Source: Bacillus sp. 1NLA3E
GTDB taxonomy: Bacteria; Bacillota; Bacilli; Bacillales; Cytobacillaceae
DNA length: 64,000 bases
Reading direction: 5' to 3'
Assembly (NCBI RefSeq): GCF_000242895.2
Contig: NC_021171.1
Location: 2,576,001 to 2,640,000, forward strand
Shown here piece after piece: positions 27,479 to 37,219 of this stretch (positions are counted from its first letter, which is position 1; each line of letters opens with the position of its first letter). The position numbers and the translations under genes are program-made. The notes beneath the pieces are model-generated. The model made no database searches and was not told where the DNA came from. It saw only the letters and a program-made list of their open reading frames with translations.

Positions 27479-28366
27479 TTGGATATCAAACATTTACAGT
27501 ATTTTATTGAAGTATCAAAGTTCAATAGTTTCTCCCTTGCTGCGGACCACCTGTTTATCACTCAGCCAACAATTAGTAAAATGATTAAAAACCTTGAGAC
27601 GGAGACAGGAGTGGTTCTGTTCGACCGATCCCGAAAGGAATTAGTCCTAACCGATGCAGGAAGGACCATTTTGGAGCAAGCTAAATTAATAGACAAAGCC
27701 TTTAAGAATTTAAAAACGGAAATTGATAACCTTACAGGGCTAAAAAAAGGCCACATTCGGATTGGATTGCCGCCAATATTTAATGCCCACGATTTCCTTA
27801 GAATTGTTGGAATGTTTCACGAACAATATCCTGGGATCACTTTTCAATTTGAAGAATCTGGTTCGAAGAAAATAGAAGAAGATGTAGGGAATAATCTACT
27901 TGACGCAGGTGTCATCGTTCTTCCTACAAAAAAGGAGACTTTTGAGCATTTTGCTTTTATGGAAGAAGATCTAAAGCTTATTCTTCACCTCTCACACCCT
28001 CTTGCCGAAAAAGAGGTAGTTAATTTAGTTGATTTAAAAAATGAATCTTTAATATTGTTTAATAAAGATTTTGTTCTTAACGACCGCATTATTCATTCCT
28101 GTAATTCTGTTGGCTTTAATCCGCATATTATTTCAGAAAGTGCACGTCTCTCCTTTATAGAAGAAATGGTTGCAAATAAATTCGGTGTTTCTCTTTTACC
28201 AGAAAGTGTTTGCAACAATCTAGGTGAAAATGTGGTGTCAGTCAAGGTGAAAAATCCATCCATCAGTTGGAGCCTAGCTATTATCTGGGGGAAAAATCAC
28301 TATTTGTCTTATGTAACAAAAGAATGGCTCCAGTTCACGATAGAACAGCTAAAAATTGGTCATTAA
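27479..28366 (+). CDS. LysR family transcriptional regulator (CidR-like)
   Basis: A 295-residue LysR regulator: N-terminal winged helix (residues 1-60, FNSFSLAADHLFITQPTISKM) and a substrate-binding domain (about 90-290). The arrangement and the MDIKHLQYFIEVSKF start resemble Bacillus CidR/YwbI, which controls cid/lrg-type genes, but no such target is nearby. The TTG start at 27479 is backed by AAAGGGG nine bases upstream. It is divergent from the FtsZ-like gene, so that gene is a possible target. Confidence 0.85.
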   Translation: MDIKHLQYFIEVSKFNSFSLAADHLFITQPTISKMIKNLETETGVVLFDRSRKELVLTDAGRTILEQAKLIDKAFKNLKTEIDNLTGLKKGHIRIGLPPIFNAHDFLRIVGMFHEQYPGITFQFEESGSKKIEEDVGNNLLDAGVIVLPTKKETFEHFAFMEEDLKLILHLSHPLAEKEVVNLVDLKNESLILFNKDFVLNDRIIHSCNSVGFNPHIISESARLSFIEEMVANKFGVSLLPESVCNNLGENVVSVKVKNPSISWSLAIIWGKNHYLSYVTKEWLQFTIEQLKIGH

Positions 28367-28387
28367 GACACTAAATGATTATTTTAA

Positions 28388-28891
28388 TTATCTGGTATTT
28401 TCTATTACTTCTTTTATTTGTTCAATATGGCGTTGTTCATGCAAATATAGTAATTCAATCCATTGATCTAAGGGAAGATCCCCAAAGATGGGGTGTTTTG
28501 CAGATTTTCCTGCTAATTTGGACTCGTCTTTCACAGTACTAAGTACATCCAAAAATTCATTTCTCGAGTCATTTAACAAATGAATGACTTGCTGAAGCTC
28601 CATTGTCTCTGAATTTGGTTTAACTATTTCAGGTGCTACTATCTTTTTTGTTCTATCCTTTATATGGTTAATGTTTTTACGTTCCGTTTTATTACTATCA
28701 TTTCTTTTTAGTCCAAGTTCAATTACTTTTGCAAATATTTTTTCTGTTAAAACTAAGTGATGACAGACTTGGGCTACACTCCACCTATTACTCCCATACC
28801 TTTTATTAAATTCATCATTATTTAATAATTTAATTTCATGAATCAGTCTATTTCTCGTTTCGACCAGTTTGTCATTATATAATTCACTCAT
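28388..28891 (-). CDS. DinB-like protein (possible thiol-dependent transferase)
   Basis: A 167-residue four-helix-bundle protein of the DinB/YfiT superfamily. The metal-binding histidines are visible: WSVAQVCHHLVLTE near residue 40 and LYLHEQRHIEQI near the C-terminus. Members include bacillithiol S-transferases, which is a reasonable guess here. AGGGAGGT precedes the ATG. It converges with the LysR gene. Confidence 0.8.
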   Translation of the reverse strand: MSELYNDKLVETRNRLIHEIKLLNNDEFNKRYGSNRWSVAQVCHHLVLTEKIFAKVIELGLKRNDSNKTERKNINHIKDRTKKIVAPEIVKPNSETMELQQVIHLLNDSRNEFLDVLSTVKDESKLAGKSAKHPIFGDLPLDQWIELLYLHEQRHIEQIKEVIENTR

Positions 28892-29519
28892 GAAATACCT
28901 CCCTCAAATAGAATAATCCGTAAAAATCACACTATTTTGTATTAATATAAGTTATGTCTTAGGAAGATGGAAAATTCTTAGCAGAACTTTGCAAATAATC
29001 CATAAGGGGAAGCTTTGATTTTTTGCAACCAATTCTTCAACGACAATTGTCATTCAATCCATTCATTCTACATAAAAAAGGTAAAGTGAATTTTCCAAAT
29101 ATTCTATATTCAAATAATGTGAGTAAGTGTTTTCCATTTTTTAGCTTAATTCTTCCCTCCCATAATTTGTGAATTTCCTATCATTACTCAATAATAATAT
29201 CTAATGAAATTATAGGGATTGGGAACTAATTTGGGCTAAGCCGGAACTCTTTTTCTATGAAAATTCCACAATTTGTCTATGAATAAAGTCCTGTTCGAAT
29301 GAAATATTCAGATGGTTACGGTTACATAGATAAAAGCTATGCAATCGATAAAATATAACCATTTTACATGATCAACAATGCGAGGTACACTTATTTTCAG
29401 ACAAATTTATTATTTCAAAAATATAAAATTTTGCGAAAATAAATATTTGGGTGATAATAACTAGACAACTGAGCTAAGTTTATTTTCACAAAAACTTAGA
29501 AAATAAGGGAGGAAAATTT
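28892..29519. other. Long AT-rich intergenic region
   Basis: No gene is seen in these 628 bases. A possible promoter for the following plus-strand gene is TTGCGA (29431-29436) with GATAAT (29453-29458), 16-base spacer. Several AT-rich runs and in-frame stops occur in all frames. The function of the remaining 500 bases is unclear. Confidence 0.35.
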
Positions 29520-29891
29520 GTGGTTACTTTTTGTAGTATCAATGAGTTAGAGGCCGCCAATGACGCCCTTAAGGATTTAAAAAAGGACAATGAAAGCCTT
29601 TATCAAAAACTTTTGGAAGTGGTTTATCTTACACGGGCACTAAATTTTAAATTTCACTACATGGGTGCTTTAATTATGGATGAGGATGCAGACCAATATA
29701 CTCCAAATTCGGTGCATGAATCTGTGCTTCGTTTGTATAAGAAAGAGTTGCGATCATTAAAACGCAGCAGTGATTTCCCAGCGTTAAAACAAATTTTTTC
29801 TAAGTTCAAGCATACAGGTTACACTAATATTAGCTGTTTAATACTAGGTTTGAACCCGATAAAATTAGTAGGGGCTTCCTACTCAAAGTAA
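29520..29891 (+). CDS. Hypothetical protein
   Basis: A 123-residue soluble protein, helical and charged (NDALKDLKKDNESLYQKLLEV at the N-terminus). I do not recognise a family. The start GTG has GGGAGG upstream, and a strong bidirectional terminator follows, so it is an independent unit with a long upstream region. Confidence 0.6.
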   Translation: MVTFCSINELEAANDALKDLKKDNESLYQKLLEVVYLTRALNFKFHYMGALIMDEDADQYTPNSVHESVLRLYKKELRSLKRSSDFPALKQIFSKFKHTGYTNISCLILGLNPIKLVGASYSK

Positions 29892-29912
29892 ACTATGTTC
29901 ATGAGCATAGAC

Positions 29913-29962
29913 AAAAGAAACTCCTTTGGTTTAATTTTTTAACCAAAGGAGTTTCTTTTTTT
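29913..29962. terminator. Strong bidirectional terminator
   Basis: An 18-bp perfect stem (AAAGAAACTCCTTTGGTT and its complement) with T runs on both strands, between convergent genes. Confidence 0.92.
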
Positions 29963-29970
29963 AAAAATTA

Positions 29971-30897
29971 CTATTGAAAAATCCGGTCTATTTGTTGAAT
30001 TTCTTCTTTTGATAAATGAACAGCTAAAGTTTTAAGATTATGTAGGACTTGTTCGGCTTTTTTTGCTCCTGGTATGACGACATCAATGGATTCGCGTGTT
30101 AAATACCATGCTAGGACAACGTGGGCCACTTCTGCATCCCTTGCTTTAGCTATATCTCTAATTTGGTCTACTTTTCGAATCGTTTGTTCATAGATTTCTT
30201 TTTGAAAGAATTTCCCACGCTTTTCAGCCAAATTGGTGTTTAAGTCATATTTACCTGTTAATAATCCGGAGGCTAACGGAAAATATGGCACAAATGAAAT
30301 ACCTTTTTCAATTACATAAGGGAACAATTCCTTCTCAGCATCTCTGTTTAATAAGTTATACTCGCCCTGATAAACATCGACGTAGCCATCTTTATTCGCT
30401 TCTATTAACTGATCAATGGAAAAATTAGATACACCGATTGCACGAATCTTCCCTTCATCTTTTAATTGCTTTAATGCCCCCACCGCTTCATCCTTTGGCG
30501 TATCTTGATCAGGAAAATGGATGTAGAATAAATCAATATAGTCCGTTTGCAGCCGTTTCAAACCCTCTTCCACTGATTGTTTTAAGAAAGCTGGCGAATT
30601 ATCAATTAAAACATCATTCCCAACCATTTTATGAGCAGCTTTAGTGGCGATGACAATATCTGAACGATTCCCTGTTTCTTTTACAACTTCACCAATGATT
30701 TCTTCTGAACGCTTTGGACCATAGATGAACGCTGTATCTAAAAAATTAACCCCGTGAGCCAACCCTGTCCTAACTAAATCACGTCCTGCTTTTTCATCAA
30801 GGTTTGGAAATAAGTTGTGACCTCCAACAGCATTGGTTCCTAAACCAATCGGATTGACCATTAAATCGGTTTTACCTAAACGCATTAGTTTTTCCAT
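29971..30897 (-). CDS. iolS: Aldo/keto reductase, IolS-like
   Basis: An NADPH-dependent (alpha/beta)8-barrel oxidoreductase of 308 residues, closely resembling B. subtilis IolS (AKR11A). Catalytic tetrad pieces are seen: Asp and Tyr in FLDTAFIYG, Lys in IATKAAHK, His in FYIHFPDQ. The C-terminal [11 protein letters not shown] binds the cofactor phosphate. The ATG at 30897 gives the IolS-like N-terminus; the ATG four codons earlier directly abuts GGGAG. No inositol genes lie nearby, so the substrate is open. Confidence 0.88.
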   Translation of the reverse strand: MEKLMRLGKTDLMVNPIGLGTNAVGGHNLFPNLDEKAGRDLVRTGLAHGVNFLDTAFIYGPKRSEEIIGEVVKETGNRSDIVIATKAAHKMVGNDVLIDNSPAFLKQSVEEGLKRLQTDYIDLFYIHFPDQDTPKDEAVGALKQLKDEGKIRAIGVSNFSIDQLIEANKDGYVDVYQGEYNLLNRDAEKELFPYVIEKGISFVPYFPLASGLLTGKYDLNTNLAEKRGKFFQKEIYEQTIRKVDQIRDIAKARDAEVAHVVLAWYLTRESIDVVIPGAKKAEQVLHNLKTLAVHLSKEEIQQIDRIFQ

Positions 30898-30955
30898 TTT
30901 AGTATTCATCTCCCATTAAAAAAATCCTTGCACATATTTTAACAATTGTATCCTC

Positions 30956-32350
30956 CTATGCCCATTTTTGTATATCAATACACAGCTCACGAAAAGCATC
31001 TGCTTCGTGATTCATTCCCATTTCTCGGTAGATTTTAGATAACCATTGTAGTGGTTTTGTATTGGTTGGTTTTAATTCCATTTCCCAGCTAAAACATTCA
31101 ATCGCTTTTTCGAACTGTCCAAATTCCACATACAGTTCTCCCAGCGTTTGCATTTGGTCAAGATCTTCATTAAGTCTTTTCATGGTGTCGATTTTTTCAA
31201 ATATTTTAAGGCACTGATGGTTTTTCATAAACGGATTAAGCCATTCCTTAATGTAATCTAACTCATGTGTTTTCAGTAATGAAATGACGTATTTATTAAG
31301 AAGAATTTCAGCCTTTTCTGGGAAAAAGTCTATATACGATTTCAATAAGTCCTTTAGCACCTCTGGTTGAAACGATTGTCCTTCTGAATCTACACAATCT
31401 AAGATATCTCCAAGTGCTTGGACCTGAGAGCTATTTAGTTGAAAGTGATAGGAATTCATCATGTTCAGTACTTTTTCAATTTTAAAGTTTTTTACATATT
31501 TCTCAAATAATTCTTTTTGTAAAGGAAGGAATGATGGTAAGTCGTTGGATAATTTTTCTAGGATTTGCACCGTTTCATTTTCGCTTAGATGCTTCTCCAG
31601 TTGGTCTAGTAGGAGTTGATAATAATCAATTGAAGGGGTTTGCGATAATTTGTAAATCAATAAAGAACTCAAATCGATCCAGCGGGATTCTTTTTCCATA
31701 AGTGCTACAAGTTGTTGAAAACATTCTTCGTTATCTTTCTGGGCATACAGTGTTTTTTCAGCAAAAATGAGATCTTTTGCAAACAGTTTTTCAGATTTTT
31801 GATTGTATAAATCTGCATATTTATTGAACATTGAGTCATTAGCAAGCTGTTTGACCAAACTATGTTTTGGGGCAAAATCCATTAAAATGCGGATAATTCG
31901 ATATCCTAAAAACATCTGTCCATTCCGACGATATTCAAAAAACACAGAATTAATCTGCTCAAACAATTGCTTTTTTGGAAAAAACGATTCAAAGAAGGTA
32001 AGAATAAAGGATTTTTCTTGCGGAGTGTACAGCCTATCAAGTTTTTTTATTAGTGGCTGGAAACTGATTATTTTTAACGGGGCGTTAGATGAAAGTAATC
32101 CATTTATAAACGGATGGGGAGCATTAAAAACCATACCTTTTTTAAAAGAGTCCTCGATATATGATTTACGACGGAGTCTTATTGCTTTTACCGCAGTAAG
32201 GAACTGATATTTATAAAAAATTAGATAATAAACCTCATTGTTTTCTGTAAATGCTTCGATTATTTCACCCTGTAAATAGAATGAAATTTTCTCTGCTTTT
32301 AATAAAATTGGCTTTTGATGATCATACAGTAAGAATTGGTCTTCATTCAT
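30956..32350 (-). CDS. Hypothetical protein with C-terminal TPR-like repeats
   Basis: A 464-residue soluble, helix-rich protein. The C-terminal part shows at least two TPR-like units (LGELYVEFGQFEKAIECFSW and LSKIYREMGMNHEADAF), implying a protein-interaction scaffold. The N-terminal 200 residues are unrecognised. AGGGGG lies 8 bases before the ATG. It is not clearly in an operon; IolS lies 58 bases downstream on the same strand. Confidence 0.7.
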   Translation of the reverse strand: MNEDQFLLYDHQKPILLKAEKISFYLQGEIIEAFTENNEVYYLIFYKYQFLTAVKAIRLRRKSYIEDSFKKGMVFNAPHPFINGLLSSNAPLKIISFQPLIKKLDRLYTPQEKSFILTFFESFFPKKQLFEQINSVFFEYRRNGQMFLGYRIIRILMDFAPKHSLVKQLANDSMFNKYADLYNQKSEKLFAKDLIFAEKTLYAQKDNEECFQQLVALMEKESRWIDLSSLLIYKLSQTPSIDYYQLLLDQLEKHLSENETVQILEKLSNDLPSFLPLQKELFEKYVKNFKIEKVLNMMNSYHFQLNSSQVQALGDILDCVDSEGQSFQPEVLKDLLKSYIDFFPEKAEILLNKYVISLLKTHELDYIKEWLNPFMKNHQCLKIFEKIDTMKRLNEDLDQMQTLGELYVEFGQFEKAIECFSWEMELKPTNTKPLQWLSKIYREMGMNHEADAFRELCIDIQKWA

Positions 32351-32465
32351 ACCGTATACCCCCTCTCATTTCTACAACTATAACATAATATACCAAAAAT
32401 CTTGTTATAAATAAATGACTAATGATTTGTTGATAATTTCTGTAGATTGAGTTGTGCATCTTTTC

Positions 32466-32487
32466 AAAGGAGCGAAAATCGCTCCTT
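32466..32487 (-). terminator. Terminator after the BceB-type permease gene
   Basis: A perfect 9-bp stem AAAGGAGCG/CGCTCCTTT directly after the stop codon of the permease gene. The T run is short. Confidence 0.65.
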
Positions 32488-32489
32488 TT

Positions 32490-34430
32490 CTAAAAGATTG
32501 CTCTGTATAACTGTTTTAAGTACGATCTTCTCATAATGAAAAAGTAGACAAGATGAAAAATTAAAAAACTAACTAGGACAAATTCAAAGTTTTGAGTAAG
32601 GGATATATTCCCGACCGCTCGCCCAACTAATTGCTGCAACGCCACAAAGGCAACACTGCTATGAATGACAGCAACAATAAATGGAAGAAAGAACAGAACG
32701 CCCATTTCACGTGTTACGACCCGATTTAATTCCTTCTTACTTAAACCAAGCTTTGATAACATTCGGTATTTCTCCTGATCCTTTTCTAAATCAGTAAATA
32801 ATCGAAAATAGAGAAAACTTGATGCGAAAACGAAGAATACAATCCCAACCAGGACAGTCAAAATTGAAAAAATTCCGTTAAACTGCTTTAAATATTGCCA
32901 CTGTATAGGTAAAAAAGAAACAAAATAATCTGGATGTTCCGCTTTAGAGTCTATATTAGCACTTAGTTTTTCAGCTAGATCATGAGTTCCTTTCCAATCT
33001 TTAATGAGAAACCCATAACGATGATGTTCTGTTAAGTCTTGGTTATTTTTATCATTAGAAACCTTAAGCATCTCAGTATACAAAGAATCAGCAATAACGA
33101 AACAAGGCATATAATTGGCAAAGTACCTGTTCGAGATGACCTTTCGAATTTGTACTTTATTTAGCCCTTGTTTCAGTTGTACTGCCTCCCCCTTTTTTGG
33201 TCCTCCAGCAGAACTTAATCCCTGGATGACAATTGCTTCATTTTCATTTTCTAACAACGATGGTTTGTAACCCAGCTTCTTTGCATAGTTGTTGTACTCT
33301 GACAATTTCATCACGTTCTGGTTAAGTACTTGGTAAGAGGTAGAAATGAGCGTATATGGAATCTTTTCCTTTTCAAGCTCTTTCTTAATTTCTATAAGGT
33401 GCTTTTGTTCAAGATCATTTTTTACGGTTGAATCGTATTTTATTGCATAGGTAAGGTCTAGTTGATGCAACAATACCTCCCCAACCGCTGATGAAGTGCC
33501 AATCGCTGTAAACGCAACGGCCGAAATAACCGCGACTAAAAAGAATGTAATGGCATTGTCCTTTATTCGATACACAAGTTCCGAGATGGAAAGGATATTT
33601 GTTTTCTTGAAAAACAGACGATCTCTTTGTTTCATTGCTTTTAAAAAATAAACACTTAATTGGGTAAATAAAAAGTAAGTCCCTAAGACAACTAAGCCCA
33701 CCACAACAGCCATATAACTAAACATTTCGGTAGAAGACATTTTGTTCAAAGCCAAAGCAAAGTAAAATACTACAAGGTATCCAGCCATAATGAGGATTAC
33801 CGCAAACACCGCTAACCAAATCGATGCCCGCGGTGCCGGTTTTGGCTTTTCTTCTGACTTAATCAAATCCACGAGTTTCGATACCCTCACCGTTTTAGAG
33901 GTAAAGAACGATATCAATACAAACAAAAGCATAAAACTGATTCCTGTTGTGGTGATCGCCTTGGCTGGGAAGTAAAATGGTAATCCTTTTTCTAAGGTTA
34001 GTACCGATGCGCTAATTAGTAAAATCAATTTTGAAAAAATCAAGCCAACTCCGATGCCTACAACTGTCGCTAGCGCTCCAATGATAATATTTTCATAAAA
34101 TACAAGGCGAGTGAATTGCCTTGGAGACAAGCCAAGGATCATAAGGATCCCAAATTCCTTCTTTCTTTTTTTCAAAAATGAACTGACAGAATATAAGATA
34201 AAGAAGATCGAAAAAATGTAGATAATGTACTGTGAAACTTGGAATCCACCTTTACCCAACGTGTTCATCGTTGCGTTAACCTCAGTAATATTCCCCTCTA
34301 ATGCTGGGTGATAAGCGATCAATCCGAAGGTGAAAAAAATAATTACCGCGAAGGTACTGCTAAGGAAATGCCCTATGTAGACACGTTTGTTTCTTGCAAC
34401 ATTGTTAAATGCGAACTGTCGAAAAGTCAT
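32490..34430 (-). CDS. BceB-type ABC transporter permease (antimicrobial peptide resistance)
   Basis: A 646-residue membrane protein, the same length as B. subtilis BceB. It starts with the family's MTFRQFAFNNVARNKR and has about ten spans: one N-terminal span, a FtsX-like block, a large extracellular domain of about 200 residues (roughly 345-545) that senses peptide antibiotics, and a C-terminal span block. The ATG at 34430 follows GGGAGGGG and overlaps the ATPase gene by 26 bases. Such transporters release bacitracin- or lantibiotic-bound lipid II cycle intermediates and signal to the BceS-type kinase encoded upstream. Confidence 0.92.
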   Translation of the reverse strand: MTFRQFAFNNVARNKRVYIGHFLSSTFAVIIFFTFGLIAYHPALEGNITEVNATMNTLGKGGFQVSQYIIYIFSIFFILYSVSSFLKKRKKEFGILMILGLSPRQFTRLVFYENIIIGALATVVGIGVGLIFSKLILLISASVLTLEKGLPFYFPAKAITTTGISFMLLFVLISFFTSKTVRVSKLVDLIKSEEKPKPAPRASIWLAVFAVILIMAGYLVVFYFALALNKMSSTEMFSYMAVVVGLVVLGTYFLFTQLSVYFLKAMKQRDRLFFKKTNILSISELVYRIKDNAITFFLVAVISAVAFTAIGTSSAVGEVLLHQLDLTYAIKYDSTVKNDLEQKHLIEIKKELEKEKIPYTLISTSYQVLNQNVMKLSEYNNYAKKLGYKPSLLENENEAIVIQGLSSAGGPKKGEAVQLKQGLNKVQIRKVISNRYFANYMPCFVIADSLYTEMLKVSNDKNNQDLTEHHRYGFLIKDWKGTHDLAEKLSANIDSKAEHPDYFVSFLPIQWQYLKQFNGIFSILTVLVGIVFFVFASSFLYFRLFTDLEKDQEKYRMLSKLGLSKKELNRVVTREMGVLFFLPFIVAVIHSSVAFVALQQLVGRAVGNISLTQNFEFVLVSFLIFHLVYFFIMRRSYLKQLYRAIF

Positions 34431-35172
34431 GGGTATCCCCTCCCAGCAGCGATAGGACATTGATGATTTTTTGATAAAACACTTGTCGGTTATCCCCGTT
34501 ATAAATCTCGTTATAGAGTTCCCCGTCCTTAATAAAGATGACACGGCTACAGTAGCTTGCAGCCATAGGATCATGGGTAACAAGCATCATCGTTGTTTCC
34601 TCTTTGTTAAGCTTTTTTAACAGTTCCATTACATCCCGTGCAGACTTTGAATCTAAATTCCCAGTCGGTTCATCGGCTAGTAATAGCTGCGGACGGTGGA
34701 TCGTTGCCCGAGCAATCGCAGTCCGCTGCGCTTGCCCTCCGGATATTTCATATGTTCGTTTATTAAGGATCTCAGTGATTCCTAACTTGATAGCAATGTC
34801 ATCAAGCTTTCGGTTCATTTCGGCCAGGTTTGTGCCATCCAAAGTTAATGGTAATAGGATGTTTTCTTTAACGGTAAGCGTTGGTAATAGATTAAATGAC
34901 TGAAATACAAATCCTAATTGCTGTCTCCGAAATGCTGCGAGTTGTTCTGGCTTTAATGTATGTGGGTTCTCTCCATTAATTAGAACTTGTCCCGATGTTG
35001 GTGTATCAATTGTTGAAATGACATTTAGCAACGTCGTTTTTCCGCTTCCTGATGGCCCCATGATCCCGACAAATTCACCTTTTTTTATTGTGAGATTGAT
35101 TCCACCTAATGCTGTATATGAAACCTTGCCATTGTAAATTTTCGTTAGTTTTTGAACCTTAAGAATCTCCAT
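34405..35172 (-). CDS. BceA-type ABC transporter ATP-binding protein
   Basis: A 255-residue ATPase: Walker A GPSGSGKTT, signature ISGGQAQR, Walker B LLLADEPTGNLD, H-loop VTHDP. It pairs with the overlapping permease gene. The Bce/Psd/Yxd orthologue cannot be decided by eye. A BceR-type operator lies about 90 bases upstream of the start. Confidence 0.93.
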   Translation of the reverse strand: MEILKVQKLTKIYNGKVSYTALGGINLTIKKGEFVGIMGPSGSGKTTLLNVISTIDTPTSGQVLINGENPHTLKPEQLAAFRRQQLGFVFQSFNLLPTLTVKENILLPLTLDGTNLAEMNRKLDDIAIKLGITEILNKRTYEISGGQAQRTAIARATIHRPQLLLADEPTGNLDSKSARDVMELLKKLNKEETTMMLVTHDPMAASYCSRVIFIKDGELYNEIYNGDNRQVFYQKIINVLSLLGGDTHDFSTVRI

Positions 35173-35260
35173 TGTTCTCTTCCCCTTTAATGTTTACCAT
35201 TTCTACGCCCAGTCTACCCAAATTCAAGGTAATCACCTATCGATTAACCTTTCAGTTTTC

Positions 35261-35274
35261 TTACATCGTTGTAA
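35261..35274. promoter_or_regulatory. BceR-type operator upstream of the transporter genes
   Basis: TTACA-TCGT-TGTAA, embedded in the longer dyad CTTACATCGTTGTAAG. It fits exactly the TNACA-N4-TGTAA site known for BceR-like regulators. It lies between the phosphatase remnant and the ATPase gene, in the right place to control the transporter by the response regulator encoded upstream. Confidence 0.75.
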
Positions 35275-35285
35275 GATATTTCTTT

Positions 35286-35884
35286 TTAAGCGTCTTTTGA
35301 TTGATTTTTTGCTGGGAGAAAGATTTGTTCCCCTTTTTCATAAAAATAAAGCAATTGATGCGTAAAATGAAATCTTGTAGTCAACCAACTTACAGTTAAA
35401 GCAGCCAAAATTCCAAGCAGGGCTCCAGTAAGGACGTCAAACGGATAATGAACACCAACACCAATCCGAGAAATGGCAGTACAAAGCGCAAGTACCAACC
35501 AAAGGGTACCTGTTTTTTTTCGTACCAGCCATATCGAAAAACACATCGAAAATAACAAAATCGTATGGTCACTTGGAAATGAGTTGTCTATGCTCTTTTC
35601 GATTAATTGATTGACATTTGCTAGTTCTGCAAAAGGCTGTTTGTTTGAATATAAGCCCCCTGCGAGCTTCCCAACTACTTCAGCAAGAAGGAATGAAAAA
35701 GATGCATTTAAATCATTAAGCGATTTTCTTTACCACGAGTAAACCAGTAGTAAAAAATTACGATAGATAAAATATACACCGTGTACTCAGCAAAAAATTC
35801 AAAAATAGGATTAAACAATGGATGTTGTTTTCCTAAATCATTAATGGTACGAAACCAAGATATATTCACTTCTGACAATTTCAT
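35286..35884 (-). pseudogene. Frameshifted BcrC-like undecaprenyl-diphosphate phosphatase
   Basis: A PAP2-family membrane phosphatase split by a one-base loss. Frame 1 from ATG 35884 (GAGGAG upstream) reads MKLSEVNISWFRTINDLGKQ... to KENRLMI and stops. The other frame continues LNASFSFLLAEVVGKLAGGL, with PSDHT (active-site motif 2) and SRIGVGVHYPFDV (motif 3) and a normal end. One T added in the run at 35710-35712 would join them into a full protein of about 199 residues. BcrC-type enzymes recycle undecaprenyl diphosphate and resist bacitracin, so it fits the surrounding Bce module. Mutation or sequencing error cannot be told apart here. Confidence 0.85.
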
Positions 35885-36035
35885 TTGTTCATTCTCCTCA
35901 TTATTTTTCTAATAAGGTGACTATATCGCGACTTTGGAAAAGCTCCTATCGATTTTTCTTTCATGAAGGTGACAGCATCGAAAGGTTTGGAGAAAGTGGC
36001 TGATGTTTGAGGTGAATTTCCAATATAAGTCAATT

Positions 36036-36145
36036 TACCGATATATTTGTTTTTTTAATTTTTTGCCGATATATTTGATTTTTTGCTGATATATTTGGTT
36101 TTTTGCCGATATATTTGATTTCTTACTGATATATTGTTTTTCACT
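36036..36145. repeat. Tandem 20-bp repeats with GATATATTTG cores
   Basis: Five copies of GATATATT(TG), at about 36040, 36068, 36088, 36108 and 36128; the last four have an exact 20-base period with units like TTTTTTGCCGATATATTTGA. They lie in the 342-base gap between the phosphatase remnant and the kinase gene. They could be a variable-number repeat or a regulator array; no gene is present in the gap. Confidence 0.8.
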
Positions 36146-36226
36146 AAGAATTTCTACCAACACAAAAATACATGTGGAGATGTCACATGCATTTTGCCTA
36201 GCTTTATCTTGTTTTTTGTAGTGAAT

Positions 36227-37219
36227 TCAATGAACATCATTCATTCGGGCGAAAATAATCCGAACGGTCGTCCCCTTTCCTACCTCAGACTCGATCGTAA
36301 TTTCATGATTTAGTTTTTCCAGTACTTCTTTCACTAAAAATAAACCCATTCCTGTTGATTCCTTAAAAATTCGGCCATTTTCCCCGGTGAAAAATGGTTG
36401 AAATACGCGGGGTAAATCGGTATCTGGAATTCCTACACCCCGATCCTTTATTTCAAGATAAACTGCATTATTTTTCGCAAAAGAAGTAATGGTTATCTTC
36501 TGTCGAGTTCCCGCAGAATATTTAATTGCATTGGTTAATAATTGATCCAGCACAAATCGGAGCCATTTGGCATCCGTTCTAATTTTTAAAGTACGGTCTA
36601 CTTTCAATTCTGGATACACATAGTTTCGGATAAAAAATTGTTTGTTTTCAGTTATTACCTTATCAATGACATCGAACAGAGTCATCTCTTCCACATAAAA
36701 GTCTTCAGTAAATGTATCTAATCGGGAGGTATACAGGGCCATTTCTAAACCTTTTCGCAACCTGAGCGTTTCTTCTGCAATGCTTTCAAAACGTGGATCA
36801 TCTTCACCTTGGATAATTAACTCGATCACAGATAGTGGCGTCTTCATTTGATGAACCCATTGATTCATAAAGATAATCCGATCTTGTTGCTTCACCTCCC
36901 ATTTCGCCAATTGGTCTTGATATTGACGGTACTGGTTAACGATAAAATTATCCATTGCTTCTGCAAGCGGGGTATGGCCGGTTATGGTAATCGATTCCTC
37001 TAAATTTTTAGGAGGTTTTGTTAGCTTGTCATAGAAAGAGGACTGGCTTACAAAACGATAAACAAGATAGGCAATAAGTACACAAGCCCCTAGGAAAACA
37101 GCGTAACCAATAATCATGATATTTTTAAAACCGCTAAACCAGAAAACTAAGATAACCAGCGCGATTTGGAGCAGTGAGAAGGTGATCAGTGGGAAGTGTT
37201 GACGGAAAAATAACCTCAT
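36227..37219 (-). CDS. BceS-type intramembrane-sensing histidine kinase
   Basis: A 330-residue kinase with two N-terminal transmembrane helices (about 10-55) joined by almost no extracellular loop, the mark of kinases that sense through a partner ABC transporter. The phosphorylated His123 is in WVHQMKTPLSVIE. The ATPase motifs DQLLTNAIKYS, DRGVGIP and TGMGLFLV follow. The ATG at 37219 overlaps the regulator's stop codon as ATGA, so the two are coupled. Confidence 0.92.
   Translation of the reverse strand: MRLFFRQHFPLITFSLLQIALVILVFWFSGFKNIMIIGYAVFLGACVLIAYLVYRFVSQSSFYDKLTKPPKNLEESITITGHTPLAEAMDNFIVNQYRQYQDQLAKWEVKQQDRIIFMNQWVHQMKTPLSVIELIIQGEDDPRFESIAEETLRLRKGLEMALYTSRLDTFTEDFYVEEMTLFDVIDKVITENKQFFIRNYVYPELKVDRTLKIRTDAKWLRFVLDQLLTNAIKYSAGTRQKITITSFAKNNAVYLEIKDRGVGIPDTDLPRVFQPFFTGENGRIFKESTGMGLFLVKEVLEKLNHEITIESEVGKGTTVRIIFARMNDVH

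Noticed and set aside
36036-36145. CRISPR array
   Set aside because: The 20-base units are nearly all repeat with no variable spacers and no cas genes nearby.
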